From Flaveria trinervia (Eukaryota; Streptophyta; Magnoliopsida; Asterales; Asteraceae), in contig CM046457.1 of NCBI GenBank assembly GCA_025506515.1, forward strand, positions 41,721,541 to 41,785,540: a DNA stretch of 64,000 nt. Direction: 5' to 3'. Positions 1-10,747 of this stretch are shown here, piece after piece (the first letter of the stretch is position 1; the number at the start of each line of letters is the position of its first letter). The translations under genes and the position numbers were made by a program. The notes under the pieces were generated by a model. That model ran no database searches, was not told where the DNA came from, and was given only the letters and a program-made list of their open reading frames with translations.

Positions 1-571
1 ATCCCCTGAACATAGCTGCATGATTGATCAGTTCAAGTTGAGCTAGCTCTTTCAAATCATGAATCTCAAAGGCATTTACTTGAGCTGAGTACTCTGTAAA
101 GAATTGTACTAGCCCTGAGATTCTCTTCACCATGAACATGTTCCATGTGCTATCATACTTCCATGCTATTATCTTCTAATCTATCTTCCCCTTGGGAGTA
201 GACACCCCTCTGATCAGTTCAGCAGTAGTCAGTCCTCCTTGCAGCTTCAACTGAGATGGTTCTGCAAACAATCTAGGGTATTTGTGGAGTACTGGGGCAA
301 GTAGTTCTTGGTCTTTTATGTTCAACAGCATGTCTTCAGCTGACACTCTACATCTGGGTTTGGTCCTTGTTAATTCTTCTTCCTGTTTCTTGAGTTTATC
401 TTTCTTTTCGTTGATCAATTGAAGTGTTGCAGCCCTTAAAGAATTTGTCTTCATGTTGGCAATCTTTCTTTTTGTGAATCCCTGACTTGAGAGATATTCC
501 TTCATTTCCTTATCAGACATGTTATAAGGATCATGAAATAATGAATCATGGGATGAGGTTGATTTCTTCAT
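1..571 (-). pseudogene. Element G env-position ORF, C-terminal part (runs off the window edge)
   Basis: Minus-strand reading gives a 131-residue open stretch (571 to 176), a stop, then further coding-like sequence to base 1. It is rich in Lys and Glu, with a likely coiled segment around KEMKEYLSSQGFTKRKIANM and a later YPRLF segment. Beyond the stop the frame still reads WKYDSTWNMFMVKRI, which resembles the end of the env-position ORF of element E (SWTYTTNP..WHVIRDQ). It is the last part of the extra ORF that Sirevirus-like copia elements carry after pol. The function is unknown. The 3' LTR of G must lie left of the window. The stop at 176 may be decay or a sequence error. Confidence 0.6.
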
Positions 572-613
572 TTGTGACAGCTTTGTAGAGGACCCCTTCT
601 TGGTAATGGAATT

Positions 614-2071
614 TCATACCTTGTGGATTTCTTCAAGGACGAGTCTAGGTTTTGGAGTGTCCTTTGTCATTGTCTTCTCATATTCAATGTCTATTATTGG
701 ATCAAGCAACAATTTTACTTTCTCTTCCTCCTCTTTCATTCTCTCATACGTCATTGCAAACACTTCATTAGGATCATAGCCTTCATTGATAAAAAACATG
801 GCTTTAATCATCAAGTCATCAGTTTGAGCTTTGGTTACTATGTCTTGTACTGACTGTTCTTCTTTAGTAGGACTGTCCATGAGAACATCCTTTTTAACCT
901 CATAGTCATTAGCAATTTCTCCTTCTTCTAAATCAATTGCTCTAGCCAACTTTTTCAACTGAGCTTCTGCCTGCTCATGTTCTTCCAAAAATTCAGCAAT
1001 TGCTGCTAAACTTCTTGGGTCATCTTTTTGTTTCTTTGATGGTTCTTCTTCAGTTATTGGTCTCTTGCCTTTAGCTTTTTCAGCCAAATACTTCCTCTTT
1101 CGTGAGTAAGTTTGAAGTTGAGGGCTAGAGGTTTCAGTTTGATCTTCTGGTTCAGAGACTTTTTCAAGTGTACTTGGCTCTTTATCCTTCATTTCACTTT
1201 GTTCAATTATAGTTTCTTCTTTCCTTTCTTGTTCATATCTTTCTTTTAGTTCTTCTTTTAGTTCTTCAGTTAATGATATGGCAGAGACAATTTGCAGAGT
1301 TAATTCCTTTTCCAATGGAACTGGTGATTTGGGAATAAAGACAATAGGCTCTGCCTCAGTTGTTTGATTGTTTATGAATTCCCCGAAATCATCATCAATG
1401 CTGAATTGTTCAGAAGCAAAACTATCCAAAGCAGTGAAGAGTTCTTCAAATTCACCCTTTTCTGAGTCTGAATAACCAGTGTTTCCAGAATACACTACCA
1501 TGTCTAGGCTCTGGTCTTTGATCTCAGTTTGACCTTCATCATCAACTTGTTCTTCATTCTCATCTATTAAATTGTTGTCCTCATCATCAACCTTTTCTTG
1601 TTTTTCTTTCTCATCATCATCCTTCATATCAGTTCTTTTGATTATCATTTCAAGCTCGGATATTCTTTTGTTCTTGCTCTCAATTTCCTTCTCCAGTTTT
1701 GAGATGATATCAACTTGTTCTTCTATGACGTTTTCTTGTTCCTCCATTGCAATAGTTTGTATTTCAAGAGTGTCTATATGTCCACTCACTTCTTCTCTTG
1801 AGTGTTTCAATGCAGCTTTTAAATTTTCAATCTCTTTGGCTTGTTCCATTCTTTCAACAACATATTTTTCTTTAAGATCTTTCAATTCACCTTCTTTCTC
1901 ATCCAGTTCCAGGATTCTATTATTTATGATTCCTGCTCTCCTGTTTAAATTTCTTTCCATCCTTTCTACTTTGAGTAACAACTCAGTTATTAATTCATCT
2001 TTTTCATCAGGCCTATTGATGTTTGATTCAGCATAGCTCTTTGAAGGAGCAGCCTCAGAAGGTTCATTCAC
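614..2071 (-). pseudogene. Element G env-position ORF, acidic coiled-coil part
   Basis: A 485-residue open frame, very rich in Glu, Lys and Asp. Roughly residues 25-150 show heptad-like spacing of Leu/Ile/Met between charged residues (ELLLKVERMERNLNRRAGII, ENVIEEQVDIISKLEKEIES), so a long coiled coil is likely. Residues 160-240 are very acidic. A basic patch (RKRKYLAEKAKGKRPI) near residue 330 could be a nuclear-localisation type signal. No hydrophobic membrane segment or signal peptide is visible. It overlaps the Pro-rich frame upstream by 4 bases and lies in another frame, so I read both as one gene broken by a frameshift. Confidence 0.6.
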
Positions 2072-2499
2072 AGCTTTGGTTTGATTATGATGATCCTCCT
2101 CATCAAAAGATGATTTGGATGATTTGGATGCACTTGTTGATCCTTCTGGTTCAGCAGGGTGATCAAGTGATGATGGTAAGGTTCGTAAGGAGGAATAGGA
2201 GATTGGTGTGGTGATATTGGAGATTGATGATGTGGTGATATAGGTGTAGGTTGAGTGGTCATTGGTGGTGTTTGTTGTGGTGATGGAAGTGATGATGGTT
2301 GAGGTAATGTTTGAAGAGATGGTTGTGTAGAAGGTTGTGGTGATGGCATTGGTGACGGTATTGGTGATGGTATTGGGGATGGTATTGGTGATGTTAATGG
2401 TGATGGTATTGGTGATGGTTGTGGAGTTGGTTGAGCTATGGGTTGTGGAGGTGGTTGTGCTTCACCTGCTTGGTGTATTTGTTGAAGCATCCAAGGAAG
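2068..2499 (-). pseudogene. Element G env-position ORF, proline-rich tract
   Basis: The minus strand encodes a low-complexity Pro/Ser tract built from PSPI, PSPM and PTPQ units, then His-rich PHHQSPISPHQ and YEPYHHH. It comes from GGTGATGGTATT-like tandem repeats at about 2330-2420 on the plus strand. It sits between the N-terminal domain and the coiled coil. Pro-rich linkers are reported for Sirevirus env-position proteins, but the role here is unknown. The frame breaks against its downstream neighbour near 2070. Confidence 0.55.
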
Positions 2500-3249
2500 A
2501 AGGGGTGAAGGGGCACCACTATAGAAGTTCCGTGGGTCCTTCTTCTTGATGTACTTGTAAGATCTAGCATCATAATGAGGAATGTTAAGTATAGGTCCTT
2601 CATTAACAATGTCATGAAATGATTCATTGATTAGACATTGAATGAATCTGGGCTACATTAGAAACTTGTATCTCAACCCTTCTTGAATGTTGGAGATTAG
2701 GCCATTGAATACATATGCAGACATGTTAAACCGTCTGTTGGTGCAAAAAGCACAGATTGCAGAAGATGTGAGGACTGGAATGTCATTCTATCATGTTTTC
2801 CTTTTAGACAGACAATGTTAGAACATATGAATTAGGAATCTCCAAGGCAGATCCACTAATCCTTTGACTATCTGTTTGGCTTCATAACTCCCTTCATAAC
2901 CAATTACAGAGAAAAATGTGGTTATCTCCTCATCATCCAATTCAAGAGGATCATCTGCATTATCATTGAATTGCAGACATCTTCTAACATATTCTTCTGT
3001 GATCCTCAGAATGAGTTTAGTGTTGATCTTGCCAGTTAGAGTTTTCACTCCATCCTCTTCTGCCACTTTAGCTGATTCCCATAATGACCTGATGGGATTC
3101 TCGTAGATTGTTGGTCTTACTATCATGGCATATGCTACCCTTGTGGTAGATAAGAATCTTATCATATCTCTGAGACCTTCGGCTTCAGGCACATCAGGGT
3201 TTAGATAACCGCTGACGTTATGGAGCTTGCTCCATGTAAGGTTTTCCAT
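2500..3249 (-). pseudogene. Element G env-position ORF, N-terminal domain
   Basis: I take the start at the ATG complementary to 3247-3249 (MENLTWSKLHNVSGYLNPDV), the first ATG after a good splice-acceptor sequence. A longer frame opens upstream (MLTNTHVSCAGY) but would cross that acceptor. The domain has the layout of the other env-position ORFs here: a short N-terminal segment, a block about the response to an upper limit (ILRITEEYVRRCLQFNDNAD, DDEEITTFFSVIGYEG), then a Trp/Phe-rich stretch. A stop near 2818 and two more near 2770 break it; coding similarity continues to 2500. No catalytic motif is seen. Confidence 0.55.
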
Positions 3250-3254
3250 GTAAC

Positions 3255-3567
3255 CTGCACAAGAGACATGTGTGTTAGTTAACAATTTTGACTTTAACTT
3301 TGCTTTGATTTGTTAATGTGACTTTGATTTGTTTCACAATTTTCTTTTTCACATTGCTCTGTTTTTTCTCAATAAACATGGTTATCATGGTTTTCAATAT
3401 CAGTTGAATTCCCATGAATTAACATGTTTATTTACATTGAAAATATGTATTACATCATATTAATGAGTTTGATTTTGGTGTTCTTCAATAATTTTCTGGT
3501 TCATTGTTCGATTTAGGGTAACAGTTCGAGACTTAGGTTTTGGTTTCAAAATCTGTTGAAGTTATAC
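3255..3567 (-). other. Possible intron in the 5' leader of the G env-position transcript
   Basis: On the minus strand a donor-like AAG|GTATAA lies at 3568/3567 and an acceptor-like TGTCTCTTGTGCAG|GT ends at 3255. The 313-bp interval is T-rich. No ATG lies between the TATA-like box near 3750 and the donor, and the first ATG after the acceptor opens the conserved ORF. This fits a non-coding leader exon spliced to the ORF. It is a prediction from consensus signals only. Confidence 0.35.
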
Positions 3568-3748
3568 CTTATCTTTGAAACGACTGTGGTTCTGAATCGA
3601 TGACAAGAATGTTTAAAGATGAAACACAACAAAATCTTTGAATGTTTGTGATGATGATGATGATTGATGGTGGTGTACTGTAGTTTTGCGCTCGTCTCAC
3701 TATAAGTTCTCTCAAATTTGAAAAGTATTAAATGACCTGTTCGAATTC

Positions 3749-3758
3749 CTTTAAATAG
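3749..3758 (-). promoter_or_regulatory. TATA-like box upstream of the G env-position ORF
   Basis: The minus strand reads CTATTTAAAG, about 180 bp before the putative leader donor site and directly after the hairpin array. A and E have TATA boxes in the equivalent place. The match is weaker here than in A. Confidence 0.3.
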
Positions 3759-3814
3759 TCAAATAATACAATTTGAAAAATTTTATAACTTTACAAGCAG
3801 ATACAGTCAACACT

Positions 3815-4445
3815 GTAGCAAATGCTGAAAGTTAATTTGTTTAATTTTGATCATCCGTATTTGTTGGTTGTAGCAAATGCGGAAGACAAACTTTTGATAT
3901 GGACAGTCCGCATTTGACTTCTTTTGGTCATCCGCATTTGTGACTGTAGCTAATGCGGAAGATTTAATTTTTGACTGTGCATTACTCCTGTTACTAATGC
4001 GGAAGTTTTGTTTCTAATTTTATTCAATCCGTATTTGTGTACTGTTGTAAATGCGGAAGTTTAAACTTGAGATTTTGGCTATCCGCATTTGTGTACTGTT
4101 GTAAATGCGGAATTGTAAACCTGAAATTTTGGCTGTCCGCATTTGTGTGTTGTTGCAAATGCAGAAGTTAAAACTTGAAATTTTGGCTGTCCGTATTTGT
4201 GTTGTAGTAAATGCGGAAGAACATTGTAACAAATGCGATTGAATAGCTTGTTTTACCATATCTGAATATGTATAGTAACAAATGCGATAGAACAAATTCC
4301 ATGTGTACAACTACAAATGCGGTTGACAAGTCAACACATCACTGTATCAAATGCGATAGAGACTTGTTCATACGCATTTGTTAACTGTATCAAATGCGGT
4401 AGAGTAAACTTCACATTCACTTCACACACTACTGCGGTAGAGTAA
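3815..4445. repeat. Degenerate hairpin array built on CCGCATTTG / CAAATGCGG
   Basis: About ten units of 50-65 bp. Most carry CCGCATTTG (or CCGTATTTG), a 10-15 base loop such as TGTACTGTTGT, then AAATGCGGAAG, followed by a T-rich spacer resembling AACTTGAAATTTTGGCT. Each unit can fold as a stem. The best units lie between about 4020 and 4220; the right end decays to single half-sites near 4440. The array lies between the pol end and the env-position ORF of element G. Confidence 0.8.
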
Positions 4446-5585
4446 AATCATTATCCGCATTAGTTGCACTTCAAAAATTATTGTTACCTGCATTAGTTAC
4501 ATGTATGGGTTACCTTCACCCACATTAACTAATGCACTTACCTGCATTACCTTTTGAACTTAATCAAAAGTTAATGTGATTGAATTGATTATTCATCTTA
4601 TGAAGAGGTGTCCTTAATTGATTTTTCTTATGAAGTTGGCTGTTGAAGTTGTCAATTTTTGCTTGGATTGACTTGTTTGTTACAACTCATACAAGTTTCC
4701 CAATTTTGACAGATCTTGGGCTTATCATGCTTCTAAGAATATGCATAAGCTGAGATATAATGGTATGACTTATTGCAACAACACCAACTAAAATTCTCTT
4801 TTTTGTTTTTCAAAATTGAGTTAATAAACAAAAATTTGAACTTACTCAAAAATTTTAAATTATTCCCCCTAAAGTTTATGTCCACATTTAGAGAGAAACT
4901 TTAAAGATTTATAAGTTTTGAATATTATTTTGATTAATATTAATAATGAAGAGAAAAATCTCTTTGTAGGGATCATATCAATCTTTCATTACACATGTGC
5001 ATCCTATATGATTAAATGGATATGATTATGAACTTGAAGATTGAAGGTATGTTTGTCCACTTCACTTTGGAAGGTGATCCATGATAGGATTCTTTTGTTC
5101 ATTCACTTGAATGTATTACTTTGTTGATTCATCCAATTTTGAATGTGTTCCTCATTAGGAATCTTTTGGATCATGACATCTGCACTATGTGCAAGTTTCA
5201 TCAGGTCTTTGCTCAGCAAAACAAAGATGACAACATGATGTGGTGAAAGAGATTCATAAAGTATCATTACCTGGTGTGTTTAGGTTACTACACACACATC
5301 ATTCAGATAAGCCAATACATACCTGTACTTTGTGATGAGTGTTTCACAATTGAATATGTCTTTATTCATCACTGCATGTATCTTTTCTTCCAAGTTGAGC
5401 CTACTAACATATCTGGTAAGTCATTTCGGTCTTTTAAATTTTGAAATTAAGCACAGTGAATGATATAACGACTATAATTATATCATTTCCTTGATTCTTT
5501 CTTTATAAGACTTGATTTTTTTATGGTTTTTCTAATGTTTTAAAATATTTTTGATGTTTTTCATATATTTTTTTACTCAGGTTAC
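4446..5585. other. AT-rich pol-env spacer of element G, no gene seen
   Basis: About 1.1 kb of AT-rich sequence without a convincing ORF. It contains short tracts such as TCAAAATTGAGTT and a run of small direct repeats. By position it is the remaining 3' flank of G pol before the hairpin array. I see no promoter, RNA gene or LTR boundary here. Confidence 0.5.
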
Positions 5586-5780
5586 ATGCTAATTGACTTA
5601 ACCAAAATTCAAACCTACTAGGTTCAAATGCCTTGGTAAACAATCAGCTAATTGATTTTCTATTGGTACTTGAATCAATTTGATTAACCATTTTCAGCAC
5701 AGTCTCTCAAAAAATGATATGTAATTTCAATATGTTTTGTTTTTGAGTGCTAAACTGGTGTAATGGAAGTTTCACAACAT
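5586..5780 (-). pseudogene. Element G RNase H C-terminus (copia), truncated
   Basis: The minus strand encodes the copia RNase H signature: HSKTKHIEITYHFLRD, then, after a frameshift, LFTKAFEPSRF. This matches SRTKHINIRYHLIRD and DLFTKAFDE in E and D. Only the last 60 or so residues remain. The sequence stops at about 5780, where it meets family A spacer DNA on the opposite strand. The rest of G pol is absent, so this is a breakpoint and not an element end. Confidence 0.8.
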
Positions 5781-6020
5781 ACAACAACTGATGACAAAAC
5801 CAATGTCTTCAGTAGTTTCACAACTACTGATGACTGATACCAAGTCTTCAGTGTTTCATCATCTGAAGTCAAAACCATGGTCTTCAGTAGTTTTATATCT
5901 GCTGATGCCTAAAACCACGACTTCAGCTGTTTTAACGTCTCAAGGGTAATACCATGTCACAGTCGGTTTAAAACTACTGATGACTAACACCACACCCTTC
6001 AGTCATTTTCACCCCTACCC

Positions 6021-6028
6021 TATAAATA
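6021..6028 (+). promoter_or_regulatory. TATA box before env-position ORF, copy A1
   Basis: CCCTATAAATAC, with TATAAATA ending 59 bp before the ATG at 6088. A pyrimidine-rich leader (TTCTCTCTCTCAAAC) follows. The context is the same in copy A2. Confidence 0.5.
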
Positions 6029-6087
6029 CCTGTCCTCTTCTCTAATGTTTCATTAGCCGTTATTTTTTGAACTTCTCTCTCTCAAAC

Positions 6088-9000
6088 ATGGCGACCATGA
6101 GTCTGAAACCACGACACAACTGCGTGCTTACCTTACAAAGTCGGCTTTCTGGAACAAATATGATAATGCCATTGACTTAATGGTGGATTCCCCATATCGC
6201 ACAGCCTTTCTCTTGAATCCAACAATTTACCCTGAATCCCTCAGTCAATTCTGGTCAAATGCTTTGTTCATACTGATGAGTCTACCGGTCAGATCTCTGT
6301 TCGGTCCCTTATCAACCAGAAACCAGTGTCGTTACAGCCGACATCATTCGTCAGGCATTACATCTACATGATTCCACCGCTGTAACTGCATACCCAAAGG
6401 GCACAACAGATATGTCCTTTCTCAATCATGGGTATGAAGGTGATCTTCGAGCTACAACCGTTCTAAAGAAACATTTCCATGACGCTGAGAAAGTCATTTT
6501 TCACATGGTAAATGTCTGCTTAGCTTCCAAGACATCTTCTTGGGATCAAATGTCATCCCAATGGCACAGGTATTGTATTCTATTCTAGAACACCAACCGC
6601 TAAATTTTTCTGAAATTGTGTTTCTAGAAATTAAGAACCGGGCTCAGAAACCTATGGCAAACCGATGGCCATTATATCCCAGGTTTCTGATGGCCATTAT
6701 TGGATGAACTAAAATCTGATGGCCTTGTTGGCCTTGGAGTCCCTACACCAGCTGTTTTGGCTGAGGTATACTCCAGGCACAACTCAGACCCTACACTCAA
6801 AGAAGCTGCCCGAATGCTAAAGCCCAAGCACAGGGAACCCACAGCTTCCTCCATCAGAACCAAAGTCCCCACTAAACCAAAACCCAAACAACCCAAAACA
6901 GCTATTCAGGGAGATGAGTCCCCTGAAGATGCTCCTGCACCACCAACGCAGGATATACTTGCTGGCTTAAACCCCCCAGCAGTATGAGAGACTCTACCTG
7001 CCATAGCCGCTCAGGATTCCTCTCAAAGGAGCCTGCAGCCACCACACAAGGGGTACCCACACATCTGGGATCTTCCTCACTTGAGGAGATTGCCATTGAA
7101 GAGCACCATCCTCCCCAGGTGCACACTGCTTCTACCCCTTCTCCCCATGCAACCGCCGCCCCACCAAGTCCAACAATAATTATTGCAAACGTGCTGACTC
7201 AGTTGCATGCCTCTCCTCCTCCCCTCCCCAACACCCACCACAAAGGGGAGAACCACAGACATTGAGGAAGAGGATCATCATGCTTCTGACAACCCCCAGC
7301 ACCAGGGTTAACGAGTTCTATCTCCTAGTGTGGATAGGGAGATTAGAATATCTAGTGAGGCTGCCACCTCTTCTGCATCAGCACATGATCAGAATGAGGC
7401 TGGTAACATTGCTAAGACCTCACTAGAGGCAACAACTGATGAAGGACATAGTCCTGAGGCTGCAAGTCCCCAGTTCCAAGAAAAAGGGGCACATGCTACA
7501 ACTGGTCTACACCCAGTGCATGTACATCCTGCTCCAAAAAGGAGGTCAGGTGATTCAGCTTCTGCTGATGATGACCTAGGCTTTTTCTATGACGTTCTAG
7601 CCCACACACACCATCCTGGAGGCTGAGGTAAGCAGACTACAAGAACTGCTTGCCAAGAAGTCTCAGGATGTAGTCCATCTGCCCCCACCACCCACAGATG
7701 GCACCTTCAGTTGAAGGTTCCCCAAACACTTTACCTTCTCACTTCACTGAGCCTCCAGCTTCTGCTTTTGGCACTATCTCTCTGGACAGAACCCCTCAGA
7801 GCAGATGGTTGCTGTATTCCAACAATCCCTACCTCTCATCACTCCCATTATCAATGACATTGTTTATCAAGCCATTGATGAGAGGATTTCCTCAAGTCAC
7901 CAACCCTCATTGATGATGTTGTGCAAAAGAAACTTTCTGCGGTACAAACCCCTGCCACCAATGCATCCAAAAAGGGGGAGAGTACTGCAGTGAAAGAAAA
8001 GAAGAGAAAAAGAACTGAGGATGAGAAGGCACAAGAGAAAACCCAGGAGTTGGAAACAGAAAAGCAACAACAACTATTCACTTACAAAAGAAAGAAAAGT
8101 GCTGGTGATCAACCTACTGCTGAAGAAAAATCCTTGGAAGAGCTGGTAAAAGATGCAGATGACACACACAGCCGATCCATGGACAAATTCATTGAGCAAC
8201 TCTTCAAGCAAGGCTTTGATATAGCCACATTAGACAGTGAGATCAGGAAGTTGGAAGTGGAGGAAATTCAAACCAGATGGGCTGGGTATGATGTACTGGA
8301 GAAAGAGAGATTGGAGATCATGATTCGTTTCATTGCCAAATACTTAGGAGATCTTTGATGGAGATTCGTTCATGGACCAGAGACAGTATTCTGGCTATAG
8401 CCACCTGAATCTGTTTGTCTGAGCATTTCATAAGGGGATTATCATTGAAGCACTTGATGAGGCTGGGGCTGGAAAAAGGTTTGAAATGGCAAGACTTACA
8501 AAGGCTAAACTCACAACCAAAATGCTTGAACAACCTCCCTATCACCCACTCAAACAGCCTACCCCTCAAATCTCCAAACCAATCTCAAAGCCCAAATCCA
8601 AACATCCTCAATCTTCAAACCAATTCCTTTACCAACCCACCATCATCCAGTGATGCACCTAGAAGGAGGAGAAGGGTGCTGAGGATAGAAGAAGATGAAA
8701 GAAGAGGATGAAGATGATAGTTTGCCACTCTCTGCTGTTCTAAGGCTACCAGAACCAGGAGTCACCCATGATCACACCTGACTCTCAAAGGGAAATGGTT
8801 AGTCAAGATAGAAGATGAAGAACAGCAGAAGCAGCACGATGAGCAACTACTGAATATGGTTGACAAGGAATTTCCTCAGTCATCATCTATACAAGCCATG
8901 AAAAGGCATGCTCAGAGGCTGTACACTCTCAGACACACATTTCAGTATCAAAGAGAGTGAGAGTATGGCCAGACCCCAAGGTGAGTTCTAGAATCCATAA

Positions 9001-9423
9001 AAGATCTATTCCACACAGATACAATGGCCATGTTAGAAAAACAATAGATTCTACCATCATGTTGGCCATTGTAGTCTCACCATGGGAAATAATTGATGAA
9101 TTCAAGAAGGCTCATCAATCAAAAATGACCCCTCAAGCTTTACTGGAAAACAAGATGATCAAAAGGGTTATTATATAAAAGCTTGAAGACATCAAGAAGA
9201 ATGAGCTCCAGTTACTCCTTGAAGGCACTCATCCTGATGAATTTGTTTATAGGGAGGTAACTACTGTGGAGTTGAAAAATGGCAGGACTGTGAAGTACTT
9301 ATCTGAGTACTATGGTCCAGAGTTCTTCTTTGAAGATGAGTAGAAGAACTCTCCAAGGAGGAACAAGTTGTTCTCCTTGAGGCCTATGTTCGAGAGTCAT
9401 ACAGACTCATAATGGGGAAGTAA
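6088..9423 (+). pseudogene. Family A env-position ORF, copy A1 (frameshifted)
   Basis: Starts at the ATG in CAAACATGGCGACC and ends at the TAA at 9421. Order of parts: an N-terminal conserved block (MVDSPYRTAFLLNPTIYPES), a Pro/Ala/Thr-rich middle (about 6700-7700), a basic segment (KEKKRKRTEDEKAQEKTQEL) that may be a nuclear signal and coiled coil, an acidic run near 8690, and a conserved C-terminal block (RVWPDPKVSSRIHKRSIPHR, then SPWEIIDEFKKAHQSKM). It is broken by many one-base indels; several sites are intact in copy A2 and the reverse also holds. No signal peptide or membrane helix is visible. The function is unknown; 'envelope' describes its place after pol only. Confidence 0.7.
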
Positions 9424-9618
9424 ATCTCATGAATGGGATAATTTTGTGTCCAGTTCCCCAAACAGAGTTCCCATTCATACCTTGCCAAACAGATCTCTGA
9501 GATTTCTTCCCAGGCCAGAGCTTATATGGGTCATCTTCTCTACTGATCAAGAAGGAAAAAGACCAACCTTTTTGCAACAATAAGTGGAAAATAAAAATTA
9601 GAGGTTTTGGCTGCATTG

Positions 9619-9631
9619 GTTCAGGGGAGTT
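9619..9631 (+). other. Polypurine tract before LTR, copy A1
   Basis: GGTTCAGGGGAGTT directly precedes the TGTTGG start of the LTR. It is the plus-strand priming tract of a Sirevirus-like element. One G is missing compared with the tract at 21260. Confidence 0.7.
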
Positions 9632-10275
9632 TGTTGGACCAAAAGAACCAATGAGCCAAGATCAGAAAACCTCTAAGTCCCACATGATATCACAACAACT
9701 GCTGAAGACTTCATCAGCAGTTTGACAAGTGCTGAAAACTCCAACAGCTGAAGATCAAGTGCTGAAGACTTCAACAGCTGAAGACTAAAGTGCTGAAGTT
9801 CAACAACTGAAGAACACAAGTGCTGAAGCTGAACAGCTGAAGAACACAAGTACTGAAGCTGAAGTCCAAAGTACTGAAGTACAACAGCTGAAGAGTCTAC
9901 AAGTACTGAAGATCAACAACTGGTGTACAAAGTCTGAAGACAAAGACTGAAGACATCAGCTGATGATATCTACTGAAGTCATCAGCTGATGAAACGTCTG
10001 AAGTTCAAGTCTGAAGACCAAGTACTGAAGTTTCAGTAGTTTGTCACAACAGCTGAAGAATACTTCTTCAGTAGTTGTGATATCAGTAGTTTTATGTTTT
10101 TACTTTCAGTAGTTTTGTAAAACGACTGAAGAGCTTGTTCTTCAGTCGTTGTAGTATCAGTAGTTTTATGTTTTTCGGTAGTTATAGTAACTGATAACAC
10201 TTAGTATTTTTGTAAGAAGATGTCAGCTGTTTTGACATCTTCAGTAGTTGTGTTTCAGTTGGAATAATTCTGTTA

Positions 10276-10297
10276 GATGTCACTATCAAGTGACATC
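10276..10297. promoter_or_regulatory. LTR inverted repeat GATGTCACT / AGTGACATC
   Basis: A perfect 9+9 inverted repeat with a 4-base loop (ATCA), followed by AGACGTCAC, which contains the ACGTCA core bound by plant bZIP factors. The same structure is perfect in the LTRs at 21915, 35632 and 56826 and imperfect at 33699. It lies about 30 bp upstream of the TATA position, so it may be part of the LTR promoter. Confidence 0.55.
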
Positions 10298-10307
10298 AGC
10301 AGACGTC

Positions 10308-10329
10308 ACATCTCTTATATCAGAGGTGT
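10308..10329. promoter_or_regulatory. TATA-centred palindrome in the A LTR
   Basis: Arms ACATCTC and GAGGTGT flank TTATATCA. The 7+8+7 layout equals that in C and H, with one arm position here only able to pair as G-U. The TATA is degenerate in this copy (TTATATCA). Confidence 0.5.
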
Positions 10330-10527
10330 CGACCTAATTGTAAGTGTGACATTTCGTTACCACGAAAGCGAATATTGAATGAAATATATTTGCAGAATTC
10401 TCTCTATCTATAACCGTTTTTTTTCTTCATTGAATATCTTTTAGTTCTTGTGAATTGGCTAATTCATTGTTAGAATTCCGCTGCTATACTCTCTAATCAA
10501 TCAACGTAGATCACTGATCCTAACAAG

Positions 10528-10539
10528 TGGTATCAGAGC
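10528..10539 (+). other. Primer binding site, tRNA-Met type
   Basis: TGGTATCAGAGC two bases after the LTR end. It is complementary to the 3' end of initiator tRNA-Met, as usual in plant copia elements. The 200-bp leader to the gag ATG at 10748 has no other feature that I recognise. Confidence 0.9.
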
Positions 10540-10747
10540 AGGTTAATCATTGATCGATCTAACAATTGATCATTGAAACTGCTAATTGATATCTATGTTT
10601 GATTGAATTAGCATATTCGCAAGAACTAGTTATAGATTATTGAATTTATGTCGCTTTCGTTCATTTATTTTGAGATCTCTTGTTCAATTGGTTGTTGTGT
10701 TTTGTTCTAAATCTGTTTTATCTTAATTGAATTTGATTGAATCTAAG

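Larger units (their letters stand above)
5785..9631 (+). mobile_element. 5'-truncated duplicate of the 3' part of family A (copy A1)
   Basis: This segment repeats 17410-21273 nearly base for base: spacer array, TATA box, env-position ORF and polypurine tract, running straight into the LTR at 9632. The left edge falls inside the spacer palindrome array and abuts the G RNase H remnant. Differences from the second copy are mostly one-base indels. It has no LTR on its left. Unequal recombination, deletion of a tandem copy, or a faulty assembly join could each give this. Confidence 0.85.
9632..10525 (+). repeat. Family A LTR, left copy (5' LTR of the main A element)
   Basis: 894 bp from TGTTGGACC to GATCCTAACA. 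It closely matches the LTR at 21274-22164. The first half is packed with CTGAAGA, CAGCTGAAG and TTCAGTAGT words. Towards the end come a 9+4+9 inverted repeat (10276-10297), an ACGTCA core (10303) and a TATA-centred palindrome (10308-10329). The base before it is the end of the polypurine tract of copy A1, so no TSD can be scored on this side. Confidence 0.92.

Noticed and set aside
1572..2036. Plus-strand Ser/Phe-rich ORF of 154 aa
   Set aside because: Antisense shadow of the Glu/Lys-rich coiled-coil frame of element G.
2337..2549. Plus-strand Val/Met-rich ORF that looks like a membrane helix
   Set aside because: Antisense of the Pro/Ser-rich repeat tract.
3815..4445. CRISPR-like spaced repeats
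   Set aside because: Units diverge, the spacers are conserved rather than unique, the site is inside a plant copia element, and no cas genes are present.
6088..9423. Naming the env-position ORF a synaptobrevin/longin protein, as I recall from automatic plant annotations
   Set aside because: I see no longin or SNARE features; such labels probably come from weak domain hits.
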